The notes beneath the pieces are model-generated. The model was not told the origin of the DNA and made no database searches. It was given only the letters and a program-made list of their open reading frames with translations. The position numbers were made by a program, and so were the translations under genes. A stretch of DNA of 64,000 nt from Bog-473 sp963743785 (GTDB lineage: Bacteria; Actinomycetota; Acidimicrobiia; Acidimicrobiales; RAAP-2), in the NCBI GenBank assembly GCA_963743785.1, contig CAVURD010000002.1, positions 11,409-75,408 of the forward strand, given 5' to 3'. Numbering within the stretch: position 1 is the first letter of the stretch; each line of letters opens with the position of its first letter. This document shows, piece after piece, positions 30,209 through 39,584 of the stretch.

Positions 30209-32092
30209 ATGAGGCAGTCCGTGGCATCGGGTACGCAGCAGACAGAGCAGCTTGACCAGGTCATTGTCCGATTTGCCGGGGACTCCGGCGACGGCATGCA
30301 GCTCACCGGGGACCGGTTCACCACATCGAGCGCCCATTTCGGCAACGACATGGCGACGTTCCCGGACTTCCCGGCCGAGATCCGGGCCCCGGCGGGCACC
30401 TTGAACGGCGTCTCGGCCTTCCAGGTGCACATCTCCGACCACGACATCCTGACCCCGGGCGACGCCCCCAACGTTCTGGTGGCCATGAACCCGGCGGCCC
30501 TCAAGGCCAACCTCGAGCTGATGGCCAAGGGGACCATCCTCCTGGTCAACAGCGATGCCTTCGAGGAGCGGAACCTGACCAAGGCCGGTTACGCCGAGAA
30601 CCCCCTGAGCGACGGCTCGCTGGGGGCCTACACGGTCTACGAAGTGCCGATGACCTCCATCACCCAGGAGGTGTGCAAGGAGGCCGGTGTCAAGCCCCGC
30701 GACGCCGAGCGGTCGAAGAACTTCTTCGCTCTGGGCCTGGTCAGCTGGCTCTACACCCGCCCCATCGACCCGACCCTGGAATGGATTACCGAGCGGTTCG
30801 GCTCCAAGCCCCAGGTGGCGGAGGCCAACCGTCGGGCTTTCAGAGCCGGCTTCGACTTCGGCGAGACGGCGGAGTTGTTCGAGTCGAACTACGAGGTGCG
30901 GCCGGCTACCTTCGAGCCGGGCGAGTACGTCCAGGTCACCGGCAACTCGGCGCTGGCCTGGGGTCTCATCACGGCCTCCCGCCTGGCCGGCTTGCCCCTG
31001 TTCCTCGGCAGCTACCCCATCACGCCGGCCTCGGACATCCTTCATGAGCTGAGCCGGCGCAAAGAGTTCGGTATCCGCACTTTCCAGGCCGAGGACGAGA
31101 TCGCCGGCATCGGCGCGGCCCTGGGGGCGGCGTTCGGCGGCTCGCTCGGTGTGACCACCACGAGCGGGCCCGGGCTCGATCTCAAGTCCGAGACCATCGG
31201 GCTGGCCATCAACCTCGAGTTGCCGCTCCTCATCGTCGACGTGCAGCGGGGCGGGCCCTCCACCGGACTGCCGACCAAGACCGAGCAGGCCGACCTGCTG
31301 CATGCCATGTACGGACGCCACGGCGAGGCCCCCCTGCCGATCATCGCGCCGCAGAACCCGAGCGATTGCTTCGCCGTCGCCATCGAAGCGACTCGGCTGG
31401 CCGTCAAGTACCGCACGCCGGTGATCGTGCTCTCCGACGGCTACCTGGCCAATGGGGCCGAGCCGTGGCGCCTGCCCGACGTCGACGCCCTCCAGCCGAT
31501 CGACCCCGACTTCGCCTCTGAGCCGAATCACATTGACGAGGACGGCACGGCCAGCTTCTGGCCCTATATCCGGGACGCCGAGACCCTGGCCCGCCCGTGG
31601 GCCCCGCCGGGTCTGCCGGGCCTCGAACACCGCATCGGCGGCCTCGAAAAGGCCGACGGCAGCGGCAACGTCGACTACGAAGGGGTCAACCACGAGCTCA
31701 TGGTGCACCTGCGCCGGAACAAGATCGCCGGCATTGCCGCCGACATCCCGCTGCTCGAAGTGAACGATGAGACGGGCGACGCCCAACTCCTGCTGGTGAG
31801 TTGGGGCTCGACCTATGCCGCCGTGGCCGCCGGCGTGAAACGGGTGCGGGCCCGCGGCATGAAGGTGGCCCACGCCCACCTGCGCTACCTCAACCCGTTC
31901 CCGTCCAACCTGGGGGAGGTGCTCGATCGCTACACCCAGGTACTGGTGCCCGAGATCAACCTGGGACAGCTGAGCCGCATCTTGCGAGCGGATTTCCTGG
32001 TCGACGCCCAGTCGTACAACAAGGTGCAGGGCGTGCCCTTCCGTGTCGGAGAGATCGAGGCAGCCATTGTTGCGCTGCTCGGAGGTATGTGA
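30209..32092 (+). CDS. korA: 2-oxoacid:ferredoxin oxidoreductase alpha subunit (fused gamma-alpha)
   Basis: KorA with KorB oxidatively decarboxylates a 2-oxoacid, most likely 2-oxoglutarate, to acyl-CoA with ferredoxin as electron acceptor, replacing the NAD-linked dehydrogenase of the TCA cycle. The N-terminal 190 residues are the gamma domain (VIVRFAGDSGDGMQLTGDRF), followed by the alpha domain with NSALAWGLITASRLAGLPLF and SYPITPASDILHEL (YPITP motif), then GVTTTSGPGLDLKSE. The start used is the ATG at 30209 (627 aa), though an in-frame GTG exists at 30173. A -10-like TAGGCT is at 30095-30100. The stop overlaps the korB ATG (TGATG). Confidence 0.92.
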   Translation: MRQSVASGTQQTEQLDQVIVRFAGDSGDGMQLTGDRFTTSSAHFGNDMATFPDFPAEIRAPAGTLNGVSAFQVHISDHDILTPGDAPNVLVAMNPAALKANLELMAKGTILLVNSDAFEERNLTKAGYAENPLSDGSLGAYTVYEVPMTSITQEVCKEAGVKPRDAERSKNFFALGLVSWLYTRPIDPTLEWITERFGSKPQVAEANRRAFRAGFDFGETAELFESNYEVRPATFEPGEYVQVTGNSALAWGLITASRLAGLPLFLGSYPITPASDILHELSRRKEFGIRTFQAEDEIAGIGAALGAAFGGSLGVTTTSGPGLDLKSETIGLAINLELPLLIVDVQRGGPSTGLPTKTEQADLLHAMYGRHGEAPLPIIAPQNPSDCFAVAIEATRLAVKYRTPVIVLSDGYLANGAEPWRLPDVDALQPIDPDFASEPNHIDEDGTASFWPYIRDAETLARPWAPPGLPGLEHRIGGLEKADGSGNVDYEGVNHELMVHLRRNKIAGIAADIPLLEVNDETGDAQLLLVSWGSTYAAVAAGVKRVRARGMKVAHAHLRYLNPFPSNLGEVLDRYTQVLVPEINLGQLSRILRADFLVDAQSYNKVQGVPFRVGEIEAAIVALLGGM

Positions 32093-33117
32093 TGACGACG
32101 ACCGCCGTACCGGTGACCACACGCAAGGACTGGAGCAGCGACCAGGAGGTCCGCTGGTGTCCGGGCTGCGGCGACTACTCCATCCTGGCCGCCGTCCAGA
32201 TGATGATGCCCGACCTCGGCGTGCGACGTGAGAGCACGGTCTTCCTGTCCGGCATCGGCTGCGCCGCCCGATTCCCGTACTACATGAACACCTATGGCAT
32301 GCACTCGATTCACGGGCGGGCGCCCGCCATCGCCACCGGTTTGGCCACCAGCCGTCCCGATCTCGACGTCTGGGTCATTTCGGGGGACGGTGATGCCCTT
32401 TCCATCGGCGGCAACCACCTGATCCACGCCCTGCGGCGCAACGTGCGGGTGAACATCTTGATGTTCAACAATCAGATCTACGGGCTGACCAAGGGCCAGT
32501 ACTCGCCGACCTCCGAAGTGGCCAAGGTGACCAAGTCCACCCCCTTCGGCTCACTCGACACACCGTTCAACCCGGTCAGCCTGGCCCTGGGTGCCGAGGC
32601 TTCGTTTGTCGCCCGCACCCACGACATGGACCGGGCCCACATGCAGGAGACCTTCCGTCGCGCCCATCAGCACAACGGGGCGGCGTTCGTCGAGGTGCTG
32701 CAGAACTGCAACGTCTTCAACGACGGTGCCTTCGAGAAGATCACCAGTCGGGACAATCGTCCGAGCATGCTCATCCCTCTGGCCCACAACCAGCCCATCA
32801 CCTTCGGCCCCGAAGGTGAGGAGCGCGGGGTCATCCAGCGGTCGGACGGCCGCCTCGAGATCGTCTCGGTGGCCGAGGTGGGCACCGATTCCCTGCTCGT
32901 GCACGACGAGAACAGAGCGGACCCGAGTCTGGCCTTCGCCCTGTCCCGGCTGGCCCAGGGCCCCTACGAGCCGACGCCGATCGGCGTGTTCCGAGCCGTC
33001 GAACGGCCCGAGTACGGGGCCCAGATGTCCGAGCAGATCGTGCAGACCCAGGAGAAGCGTGGACTGGGCGACGTCGCGGCGCTGCTGCGCTCGGGCTCCA
33101 GCTGGACGGTCGACTAG
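32092..33117 (+). CDS. korB: 2-oxoacid:ferredoxin oxidoreductase beta subunit
   Basis: The TPP- and iron-sulfur-containing partner of KorA (341 aa). The N terminus has WCPGCGDYS with two Cys of the [4Fe-4S] site, a third in SGIGCAARFP, and a fourth near the end of the domain (QNCNVF). The TPP/Mg motif runs from SGDGDALSIGGNH to MFNNQIYGLTKGQ. YGLTKGQYSPTSE is typical of KorB over pyruvate oxidoreductases, which supports 2-oxoglutarate as substrate. The ATG at 32092 has GGAGG upstream (32081-32085) and overlaps the korA stop by one base. Confidence 0.93.
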   Translation: MTTTAVPVTTRKDWSSDQEVRWCPGCGDYSILAAVQMMMPDLGVRRESTVFLSGIGCAARFPYYMNTYGMHSIHGRAPAIATGLATSRPDLDVWVISGDGDALSIGGNHLIHALRRNVRVNILMFNNQIYGLTKGQYSPTSEVAKVTKSTPFGSLDTPFNPVSLALGAEASFVARTHDMDRAHMQETFRRAHQHNGAAFVEVLQNCNVFNDGAFEKITSRDNRPSMLIPLAHNQPITFGPEGEERGVIQRSDGRLEIVSVAEVGTDSLLVHDENRADPSLAFALSRLAQGPYEPTPIGVFRAVERPEYGAQMSEQIVQTQEKRGLGDVAALLRSGSSWTVD

Positions 33118-33173
33118 ATCCAGTTCTCAGGTGGCGATGCACTCGGCACCGATGGGGGCACGAGCCGTTCCCC

Positions 33174-33428
33174 ATGCGAGGCCTCAAATACGGCGGCGTG
33201 GGCACAACGGCTCTGGGCTGGATCCTGCGCGGCACCTTGTTCGCCGGAGTGGCGGTGTGGCTGGCCTATCTCCGAACCTGGCAGCAGCAGCACACACCAC
33301 CCGAAGTGTCGACTGGTGGCGGGGGGGTCGAGGGAAAGGAATCCGAGAGTGTCACGTCGCCCCGGGCGACCACTCCTTGGAGTGAGCGACGCCCAGTGGT
33401 GATCACGCCGGCGAAGGTCAGCGAGTAG
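33174..33428 (+). CDS. possible small one-TM protein
   Basis: An 84-residue frame with one hydrophobic stretch (TTALGWILRGTLFAGVAVWL) followed by a polar tail. The ATG at 33174 has no clear RBS. It fills the gap between korB and a convergent membrane-protein gene, overlapping the latter by 11 nt. I do not recognise it; the only support is size, position and the membrane-like segment. Confidence 0.3.
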   Translation: MRGLKYGGVGTTALGWILRGTLFAGVAVWLAYLRTWQQQHTPPEVSTGGGGVEGKESESVTSPRATTPWSERRPVVITPAKVSE

Positions 33429-34227
33429 GAACCACCGAGTCGAGGGCGATCGCCATCCGCTCCGTGTAGCGCACCGCCCCGAGCGGACCGGCCGCCTCCG
33501 AGACGTTGACCGTCTCCCGCTGGCGGAGGATGAGGCCGTTCTGCAGGGAGATCCAGTAGGTATTGGGGTTGGTGCCGGACTGCGAGCCCGAGAAGGAGAG
33601 GGTGAGGCGTGTCCGCAGCGCCGGCACGGTGCCCCCTCCGACATTGACGAACGACGTGCCCATGACCTGGCCCGAAAACACGACGGTCTCGCCGGGCGAA
33701 TGGCACGTCGTGCGCCATCTCTCGCCGATGGAGGGATGGGGTGGTACGAAATACGTCCCGGCCGGGCAGTCGATGACACTCGTCGTCTGCGTTCCGGCGA
33801 TCTGCTCGTACGACACGACGGCTTTGATGTCGAGTGTCCCGTTCTCGTTTGAACACTCCACCAGCCCTTCCATGTGCTGCTCCAGGGGATCCCATTTCAT
33901 GGTGGCGCATCCGGCACCGTCGGTCACGATCATGTTTGAAGCAGCGGGGAACGAACGACTGATGTCGCCGATGCTCAAGTGTTCGCTTCCCGACGTGCGG
34001 TACCGGTAGACCCCGGACGACGGAAGGCCCGCACTTCTGGCGTCGCCGGTCTTCTGATCCTGGCGATACTGACGGAGGGCCTGGGCGAGATTGACTTGGG
34101 TCCGAGGAGTGCGGAGCACGAAATACCAGAACCCGGCCGCGACCGCCACGATCAGGGTGACCAGGGTGACGAACCCGATGCCTAGCGTCCACAGCTTGTG
34201 TTGAGTGACCCACGTCAAGGCCGGCAT
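33418..34227 (-). CDS. one-TM anchored extracytoplasmic protein, unknown
   Basis: A 269-residue protein with a short cytoplasmic head, one membrane helix (about residues 14-38, LGIGFVTLVTLIVAVAAGFW) and a long outside domain with four Cys (GCATMK, VECSN, IDCPAG, TTCHSP), which may form two disulfides. Beta-rich composition. The ATG at 34227 is preceded by TACAGT on the minus strand (34241-34236), 8 nt away. No family recognised. Confidence 0.75.
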   Translation of the reverse strand: MPALTWVTQHKLWTLGIGFVTLVTLIVAVAAGFWYFVLRTPRTQVNLAQALRQYRQDQKTGDARSAGLPSSGVYRYRTSGSEHLSIGDISRSFPAASNMIVTDGAGCATMKWDPLEQHMEGLVECSNENGTLDIKAVVSYEQIAGTQTTSVIDCPAGTYFVPPHPSIGERWRTTCHSPGETVVFSGQVMGTSFVNVGGGTVPALRTRLTLSFSGSQSGTNPNTYWISLQNGLILRQRETVNVSEAAGPLGAVRYTERMAIALDSVVPTR

Positions 34228-34623
34228 ACCTCAGTACTGTAGGTCCCGCCTCACGCCGGCCTCCAGCGCCTCCAGTGAGCCCACCCGTGGACCGCCTCAG
34301 TTCCAGGTCCTCGGCTCGGTCCAGCTCCAGCGTGTGGGCGCAGGGGGGCGGACTCCTCCCGAGGCGGCGGTCGGAGAGCCTCCGCAGCTCATGGAGGCTG
34401 GGTGGCTGAGTGGCTGAGTGGCGCAGTGGCTCAGTGGCTGAGTGGCTGACTGGCGCACGAGCAGCTTCACCGCCTCACGGGCGCTACGTGACTCTTCGGA
34501 TTCGAGCGGGTACGCCGTGAGCGAAGGGGAGCACTCGATGCCACGTCGTCCGGAATGGACCTCACTGACCCAGCTGTAGGTGAAACCCACGGGGGTCAAC
34601 GACCGGAGATGCGGCCGATGAAC
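34228..34623. other. 395-nt intergenic region with 9-bp repeats
   Basis: Contains the 9-bp repeats listed separately and a minus-strand open frame (34297-34599) whose middle is just the translated repeats; I see no gene with support. The -10-like TACAGT for the upstream minus-strand gene lies at 34236-34241. Confidence 0.6.
34401..34452. repeat. 9-bp tandem repeat (gtggctgag type)
   Basis: Five to six near-copies of a 9-bp unit gtggctgag / gtggcgcag / gtggctcag. Simple tandem repeat with no spacer, so not a CRISPR. Confidence 0.85.
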
Positions 34624-34980
34624 CTATTCGGGATGGCTCGTGACGTTGATCACGTTGCCATCGGGAGCACGAACGAAGAATCTGCGCAAACCCCACGACT
34701 CTTCCGTGAGTGGGTAGACGATCTCGAACCCACGCCGTCTGGCCTCCTCGTACGCCTCTTCAATGCCGGAACCGACATGGACTGAGATGGCAGAATCCCG
34801 AGGTGCTTTCGCGTCGCGGGTCACGAGCTGGATGTGGGCCCCGCCGTCCGGGGATTGGTAGTGGGCGACCCACCCGAGGTTGAATCCCTCGACGCTCAAA
34901 CCTAGATAGTCCGTGTAGAAGTCACGGGCAGCTGCAATGTCGTCAACTGGAAGATTTGCAACAACTCCGGATACTCGCAT
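34624..34980 (-). CDS. VOC family protein
   Basis: A 118-residue glyoxalase-fold protein: starts with VSGVVANLPVDDIAAARDFY and ends RRFFVRAPDGNVINVTSHPE, both typical VOC edges; the D-FY-x-LG motif (DFYTDYLGL) is clear. The metal-binding His of the first strand is replaced (GVVANL), so it may bind a ligand without catalysis; this is inference. A strong RBS, GAGGAGGATGA, directly precedes the ATG at 34980. Confidence 0.85.
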   Translation of the reverse strand: MRVSGVVANLPVDDIAAARDFYTDYLGLSVEGFNLGWVAHYQSPDGGAHIQLVTRDAKAPRDSAISVHVGSGIEEAYEEARRRGFEIVYPLTEESWGLRRFFVRAPDGNVINVTSHPE

Positions 34981-35032
34981 TCATCCTCCTCGAATCGAAT
35001 GTCGGGACCATACATTCGGCACCTACGTCCCG

Positions 35033-35056
35033 GTGATATGTCCCGTGATATGTCCC
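35033..35056. repeat. 12-bp direct repeat upstream of VOC gene
   Basis: Two exact copies of gtgatatgtccc at 35033-35044 and 35045-35056, followed by a third partial copy gtga. It lies upstream of the VOC gene and could be an operator, but there is no further evidence. Confidence 0.6.
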
Positions 35057-35167
35057 GTGACGGGTTATCCACACGCCCGGAAACGCCCTGCCGGGCGAGG
35101 TATCTCTCGCCACACTGACTGGCTGGCCAGACCGCCAGACCCCGCTGATGGAAAAGCCGAAAAAGCC

Positions 35168-36367
35168 CTACGTGTCCAGGGAGCGGAAGACCATGCCGGT
35201 GCGGGGCTTGGGGCTGAAATAGGTCGTCTTCGGAGTCATACGGCGTCGCTCGCCGGCCCACTGCGATATCTGCGCCACGGTCACCGGCCGTAACAAGATG
35301 GCCGCCTGGGCCGTGCCGTCCTGCAACGCATCGGTGGCTTCGCGGACGCTGTGCCGGTAGGCCAGGTCGTGGGGCGGAAGATGGGACAAGACCACGGCGA
35401 CCAGGCTGGAATCGAGGTCGTTGCCGGCGGCGATGGAGGTCTCGTCGTGCGGGAGAAGGAGATGGGCGTTCCCGCCGGTGATCAGCACCAGGGAGTTGGA
35501 ATCGGCCAGAGCGGCGAGGGTCCGCTCATCGGCCGTGCCCGCACGCACCACGTCGAACCAGGCCGAGAAGGCCTCGATCAGGTCAAAGTCCTCCGGGAGC
35601 CCGGCAATGGTGCGGTGGATGGCGCCAACAGTCAGCTGGTCGTCGGCCAGTTCGGTGATGAGGGCCATCACGAGGTCGTACGGGCCCGGGCTGTCGCCGT
35701 TGGCGGCCCGGCACTCGGCTTGGTAGGTGCGGGCCGTCTCGTAGCGGTGATGGCCGTCGGCGATGACCACCGGTGAGGTGTCGACGGCCTCGGCCACCGC
35801 GGCGATGGAGTCGGCATCATCGAGCACCCAGAGCTGGTGGCGCACGCCGTCGTCGTCGTAGGCATCGGCCACCGGCTCGTCGTCGCTCGGATCGAACGTG
35901 GCGGTCAGGCCCTTCGTCATGGACAGGCCCCAGATGGGGGAGAGATTGGCTCGGGTGGCACGAAGGAGTTCGAGTCGGTCGCTCTTGGCCTTGGGCATCG
36001 TCTCTTCGTGGGGCCGGATGTCGGTCTCTTGGCCCGGAAGGGCCAGGCCCAGGGCACCGATGACGCCCGTGGAGGTACGCCCCGCCGTGTCGGTCATCCG
36101 GTAGGGGTAGAGGCTCGGCGTGGGATCGGGACGGAGGAGGCCCTCTTGCCAACGGGCGAAGAGGGCCTTGGCCACGGCGTAGCGGTCCATGCCGGCGGCC
36201 AAATCAGGTTCGGGCAACTCGACCAGGACGGCGTTGGCGAAGTGTCGGGAAGCCAGGCGCACCCGTTCGGCCGAGGTGATCACGTCGTAGGGCGGGGCGA
36301 TCACCTGGGCGATGGGCGTGGAAAGCGCGGCATATCGCAGGCCACGGAACGGTTCCAAGCGAGGCAT
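35168..36367 (-). CDS. DUF1015 family protein
   Basis: A 399-residue member of DUF1015, a widespread cytoplasmic family of unknown biochemistry often found near serine-pathway genes. Typical segments: PFRGLRYAA, APPYDVITSAERVRLASR near the N terminus, IADGHHRYETARTYQ in the middle with its paired His, and VLRPVTV-like (ILLRPVTVAQISQWA) plus PKTTYFSPKPRTGMVF at the end. The start is set at the ATG at 36367 (MPRLEPFRG), which matches the family; an ATG six codons upstream is also in frame. Divergent from pgsA-like gene, 59 nt apart. Confidence 0.88.
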   Translation of the reverse strand: MPRLEPFRGLRYAALSTPIAQVIAPPYDVITSAERVRLASRHFANAVLVELPEPDLAAGMDRYAVAKALFARWQEGLLRPDPTPSLYPYRMTDTAGRTSTGVIGALGLALPGQETDIRPHEETMPKAKSDRLELLRATRANLSPIWGLSMTKGLTATFDPSDDEPVADAYDDDGVRHQLWVLDDADSIAAVAEAVDTSPVVIADGHHRYETARTYQAECRAANGDSPGPYDLVMALITELADDQLTVGAIHRTIAGLPEDFDLIEAFSAWFDVVRAGTADERTLAALADSNSLVLITGGNAHLLLPHDETSIAAGNDLDSSLVAVVLSHLPPHDLAYRHSVREATDALQDGTAQAAILLRPVTVAQISQWAGERRRMTPKTTYFSPKPRTGMVFRSLDT

Positions 36368-36426
36368 CGGCCAACTCTGGCACACCGGGACCTGGGACGG
36401 GCGAGGCGGCCCCGTACACTGGCGGG

Positions 36427-37050
36427 GTGGACGAAGCAGCGGGTCTGGACCGGATTCTGACCGCGCCCAACGTGATCACGCTGGTGCGGCTCCTCTGTAT
36501 CCCCCTGTTCCTCTGGCTGCTCTTCGCCGATCACCGCCAGATTCTGGCGGCCATCCTCCTGGCGGCGCTCGGGGCCACGGACTGGATCGACGGCCACGTC
36601 GCCCGGCGCTACCACCAGGTCTCCACACTCGGGAAGGTCCTCGACCCGGCGGCTGACCGGATCCTGGTGGGGACCGCCGTCATCTCGGTCATGATCTACC
36701 ACGCCGTGCCGTTGTGGTTCGGCTTCGCCACCATCGCCCGGGAGATCCTGGTCTCGCTCATGGTGCTGTTGCTGGCCTCGCTGGGCGCGGCGCGGATTGA
36801 TGTGTTGTGGGTGGGCAAAGCGGGCACATTCGCCCTCATGACCGCGTACCCGGGATTCCTGCTCACCTACGGCACCGCCGGCTGGCAGATGGATCTGCGG
36901 GTGGCGGTGTGGATCATCGGCGGGATCGGCCTGACGCTGGCCTGGATCGCCGCGGCCAGCTATGTGCCCCCCGCCCGTATGGCGTTGCGGCAGGGCCGGG
37001 TGGCCCGGCGGAGCGCCGATCGCGCCGAGCCGACCGGGAGCGCCGTATGA
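36427..37050 (+). CDS. CDP-alcohol phosphatidyltransferase
   Basis: An integral membrane enzyme (207 aa, about six helices) that moves a phosphatidyl group from CDP-diacylglycerol to an alcohol. The active-site motif D-x2-DG-x2-AR-x8-G-x3-D-x3-D is complete (DWIDGHVARR then STLGKVLDPAAD). Closest in style to PgsA, phosphatidylglycerophosphate synthase, but the acceptor alcohol cannot be proven. The GTG start is 6 nt after the -10 TACACT (36415-36420), so likely leaderless. A 17-bp tandem repeat covers its stop codon and the junction to the next gene. Confidence 0.88.
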   Translation: MDEAAGLDRILTAPNVITLVRLLCIPLFLWLLFADHRQILAAILLAALGATDWIDGHVARRYHQVSTLGKVLDPAADRILVGTAVISVMIYHAVPLWFGFATIAREILVSLMVLLLASLGAARIDVLWVGKAGTFALMTAYPGFLLTYGTAGWQMDLRVAVWIIGGIGLTLAWIAAASYVPPARMALRQGRVARRSADRAEPTGSAV

Positions 37051-37081
37051 CCGCGAGCGCCGAGTGACCGCGAGCACCGAG
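37031..37081 (+). repeat. 17-bp tandem repeat at a gene junction
   Basis: Three units at 37031-37047, 37048-37064 and 37065-37081 (tgaccgcgagcgccgag and variants). The last two differ at one base. They span the stop of the phosphatidyltransferase gene and the first base of the next start codon, which suggests a recent duplication that lengthened the junction. Confidence 0.85.
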
Positions 37082-39573
37082 TGAAGGCCGTCATCATGGC
37101 CGGTGGTGAGGGCACCCGTCTGCGCCCGCAGACCTCCAATCTGCCCAAGCCGATGTTGCCGCTGGTCGGCCGGCCGATGATGGAGCACATCGTCTCCTTG
37201 CTCCGGCGACACGACGTGACCGACATCGTGGTCACGGTGGCCTTCCTGCCCAACGCCATCCGCAGTTACTTCGGCGACGGATCCGAGCTCGGGGTGCGCA
37301 TGGTCTACGCCACCGAGGAGACGCCGTTGGGTACGGCCGGTTCGGTGCGCAACGCACACGACGAATTGGACGAGCGCTTCCTGGTCATTTCCGGTGACGT
37401 CCTGACCGACATCGACCTGACCGCAGTGGTGGAGTTCCACGAGAAGAGCGGCGCGTTGGCCACGCTGGCGCTGTGCGCCGTCGACAACCCGCTGGAGTTC
37501 GGCATCGTCATCACCCGCGAGGACGGCAGCGTCGAACGCTTCTTGGAGAAGCCGGGGTGGGGACAGGTGTTCAGCGACACCATCAACACCGGCATCTACG
37601 TGCTGGAGCCTGAGATCTTCGACCTGATCCCCGAGGGGCGTTCCGTCGACTTCTCCTCGGAGGTGTTCCCGGCTGCCCTCGACGCGGGGAAGGCCGTCTT
37701 CGGCTACGTGGCCGACGGCTACTGGGAGGACGTCGGGACCACGGCCGCCTACCTCAAGGCGCACCAGGACATCCTCGACGGCAACGTCGAAGTGGATATG
37801 ACCGGTTTCGAGCTGCGCCCGGGCGTGTGGCTGGGCAAGGGGTCATCGGTCGATCCATCGGCTCGCATCGACGGGCCGGCCTTCATCGGGGAGAACTGCA
37901 CCATCGACCAGGACGCCGTGTTGGGGTCCTATACGACCCTCGGAGCCAACGTGCGGATGGCCGAGCGGGCCGAGGTCCGGCACTCGGTGATCGGGGAGAA
38001 CGCCTATTTGGGGCCGTCGGCGCGGGTGGAGGGTTCGGTGCTGGGCCGGTCCTGCGACCTGCGCCACGGCGCCCGGTGCGAGCCGGGTTCGGTGGTGGGG
38101 GAGGGCTGCCTCATCGGGGCCGAGGCCGCCGTGCGGGGCGACGTCAAGGTCTACCCCTACAAGGTGGTCGAAGCCGGGGCCCAGGTGAACTCCTCCATCG
38201 TGTGGGAGTCGGGCGGGGCCCGGACGCTCTTCGGCCGGGAGGGCGTGAGCGGCATCGCCAACGTGGATGTCAGCCCAGAGCTGGCCGTGCGCCTGGCCAA
38301 GGCCTGGGCCTCGACCCTCGAGAAGGGCGCCTTCATCACCACCTCGCGCGACACCAGCCGGGCCGCGCGGGTGCTCAAGCGGGCCTTGATGGTCGGCTGC
38401 AACGCGGTCGGGGTGAACGTCACCGACCTCGAGGTGGCGACCATTCCGGTGACCCGCCATCACATCCGGACTCGCGGGAGCCAGGCGGGCCTGACCGTGC
38501 GTCTGAGCCCGCACGATCCCCAGTCGGTCGTCATCCGCTTCTTCGACGACCAGGGACTGGACCTCTCGGAGAATGACCAGCGACGTATCGAGCGGCTGTA
38601 CCACCGCGAGGAGTTTCGCCGCGTCACGGCCGGGGACATCGGCGACATCGAGTTCTCCCCGCGAGCGGTGGAGCACTACACGGCTGACCTGGTCGAGGCG
38701 TTCGGCCTGCGCGCCGTACCCCGGCGCGATCTGAAACTTGTGCTCGACCTCTCGTACGGCGCCGGCAGCTTTGTGATGCCCAACTTGCTGGCTAAGGTCG
38801 GAGCCGATGTGCTGAGCATCAACCCGTACGCGCAGACGCCGGGCATGATCGCGGTCGAACTGAACACCAGCACGGGGCGGGTGGCGGATACCGTGCGCGG
38901 TTCGGGAGCTGACTTGGGCGCGGTGATCGACGCTGGTGGTGAGCACCTGACTCTGGTCGATGGCACCGGGCGGGTCCTGACCAATGACGAAGCACTGATG
39001 GCGTACCTGGAACTGATCACCGCAGTCGTGGGCCGGGCGCGGGTGGCCCTCCCGGTGACCACCAGCACGCAGGCCGAGGAATTGTGCGCCGCTCGCGGCA
39101 CCGAGGTGCTCGCCACGGCACTGTCTCCGTCGGGTCTGATGGAGGCGGCGGCGTCGGGCGGCGTGGTCTTCGCGGCCGATCAAGAGGGGGGCTACATCTT
39201 CCCCGCCTTCCTCCCCTCCTTCGATGCCGCCGCCGCCCTGGTGGAGCTGATCGCCCTGTTGGGGCGGGCCGGAGAATCCCTGGCCGACGTGGTCAAGCGG
39301 GTCCCCGAAATCCCCATCCTGCACTCCGAGGTGGAGACGCCTTTCGAACAAAAGGGCCTGGTCATGCGTACGCTCATGGAACAGATGGTCGATGAGGAGC
39401 GTGAGGTGCTCCTGGTCGACGGGATCAAGGTGCGGACGCTGGACGGATGGGTGTTGGTGGTGCCCGACCCCGAAGAGCCTTCGACACATATCTGGGCCGA
39501 GGGAGACGACTGGGCCGGCTCGGCGCGGCTCACCGAGGAGTACGTCGACCGGTTGTACGAGATACTCAGATAG
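37081..39573 (+). CDS. sugar-phosphate nucleotidyltransferase / pseudo-phosphomannomutase fusion
   Basis: An 830-residue two-part protein. Residues 1-235 are a nucleotidyltransferase (MAGGEGTRLRPQTSNLPKPM, then VISGDVLTDIDL), like mannose-1-phosphate guanylyltransferase. Residues 245-380 are left-handed beta-helix hexapeptide repeats. Residues 385-830 resemble the phosphohexomutase fold, but its key loops are changed: the phosphoserine loop TASHNP is LSPHDP (about 473-479) and the metal loop DGDGDR is DAGGEH (about 614-620). The mutase half is therefore probably inactive and may be regulatory. Such fusions occur in actinobacteria and cyanobacteria. The GTG start follows the 17-bp repeats. Likely feeds cell-envelope glycan synthesis. 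Confidence 0.88.
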   Translation: MKAVIMAGGEGTRLRPQTSNLPKPMLPLVGRPMMEHIVSLLRRHDVTDIVVTVAFLPNAIRSYFGDGSELGVRMVYATEETPLGTAGSVRNAHDELDERFLVISGDVLTDIDLTAVVEFHEKSGALATLALCAVDNPLEFGIVITREDGSVERFLEKPGWGQVFSDTINTGIYVLEPEIFDLIPEGRSVDFSSEVFPAALDAGKAVFGYVADGYWEDVGTTAAYLKAHQDILDGNVEVDMTGFELRPGVWLGKGSSVDPSARIDGPAFIGENCTIDQDAVLGSYTTLGANVRMAERAEVRHSVIGENAYLGPSARVEGSVLGRSCDLRHGARCEPGSVVGEGCLIGAEAAVRGDVKVYPYKVVEAGAQVNSSIVWESGGARTLFGREGVSGIANVDVSPELAVRLAKAWASTLEKGAFITTSRDTSRAARVLKRALMVGCNAVGVNVTDLEVATIPVTRHHIRTRGSQAGLTVRLSPHDPQSVVIRFFDDQGLDLSENDQRRIERLYHREEFRRVTAGDIGDIEFSPRAVEHYTADLVEAFGLRAVPRRDLKLVLDLSYGAGSFVMPNLLAKVGADVLSINPYAQTPGMIAVELNTSTGRVADTVRGSGADLGAVIDAGGEHLTLVDGTGRVLTNDEALMAYLELITAVVGRARVALPVTTSTQAEELCAARGTEVLATALSPSGLMEAAASGGVVFAADQEGGYIFPAFLPSFDAAAALVELIALLGRAGESLADVVKRVPEIPILHSEVETPFEQKGLVMRTLMEQMVDEEREVLLVDGIKVRTLDGWVLVVPDPEEPSTHIWAEGDDWAGSARLTEEYVDRLYEILR

Positions 39574-39584
39574 GGTCGCCGTTC

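Noticed and set aside
29348..32122. A 924-residue minus-strand open frame opposite fbaB and korA
   Set aside because: No recognisable domain; both opposite-strand genes are well-supported enzymes. High-GC antisense frames are common here.
34297..34599. A 100-residue minus-strand frame
   Set aside because: Its centre is translated 9-bp repeats (ATQPLSH units), with no RBS or domain.
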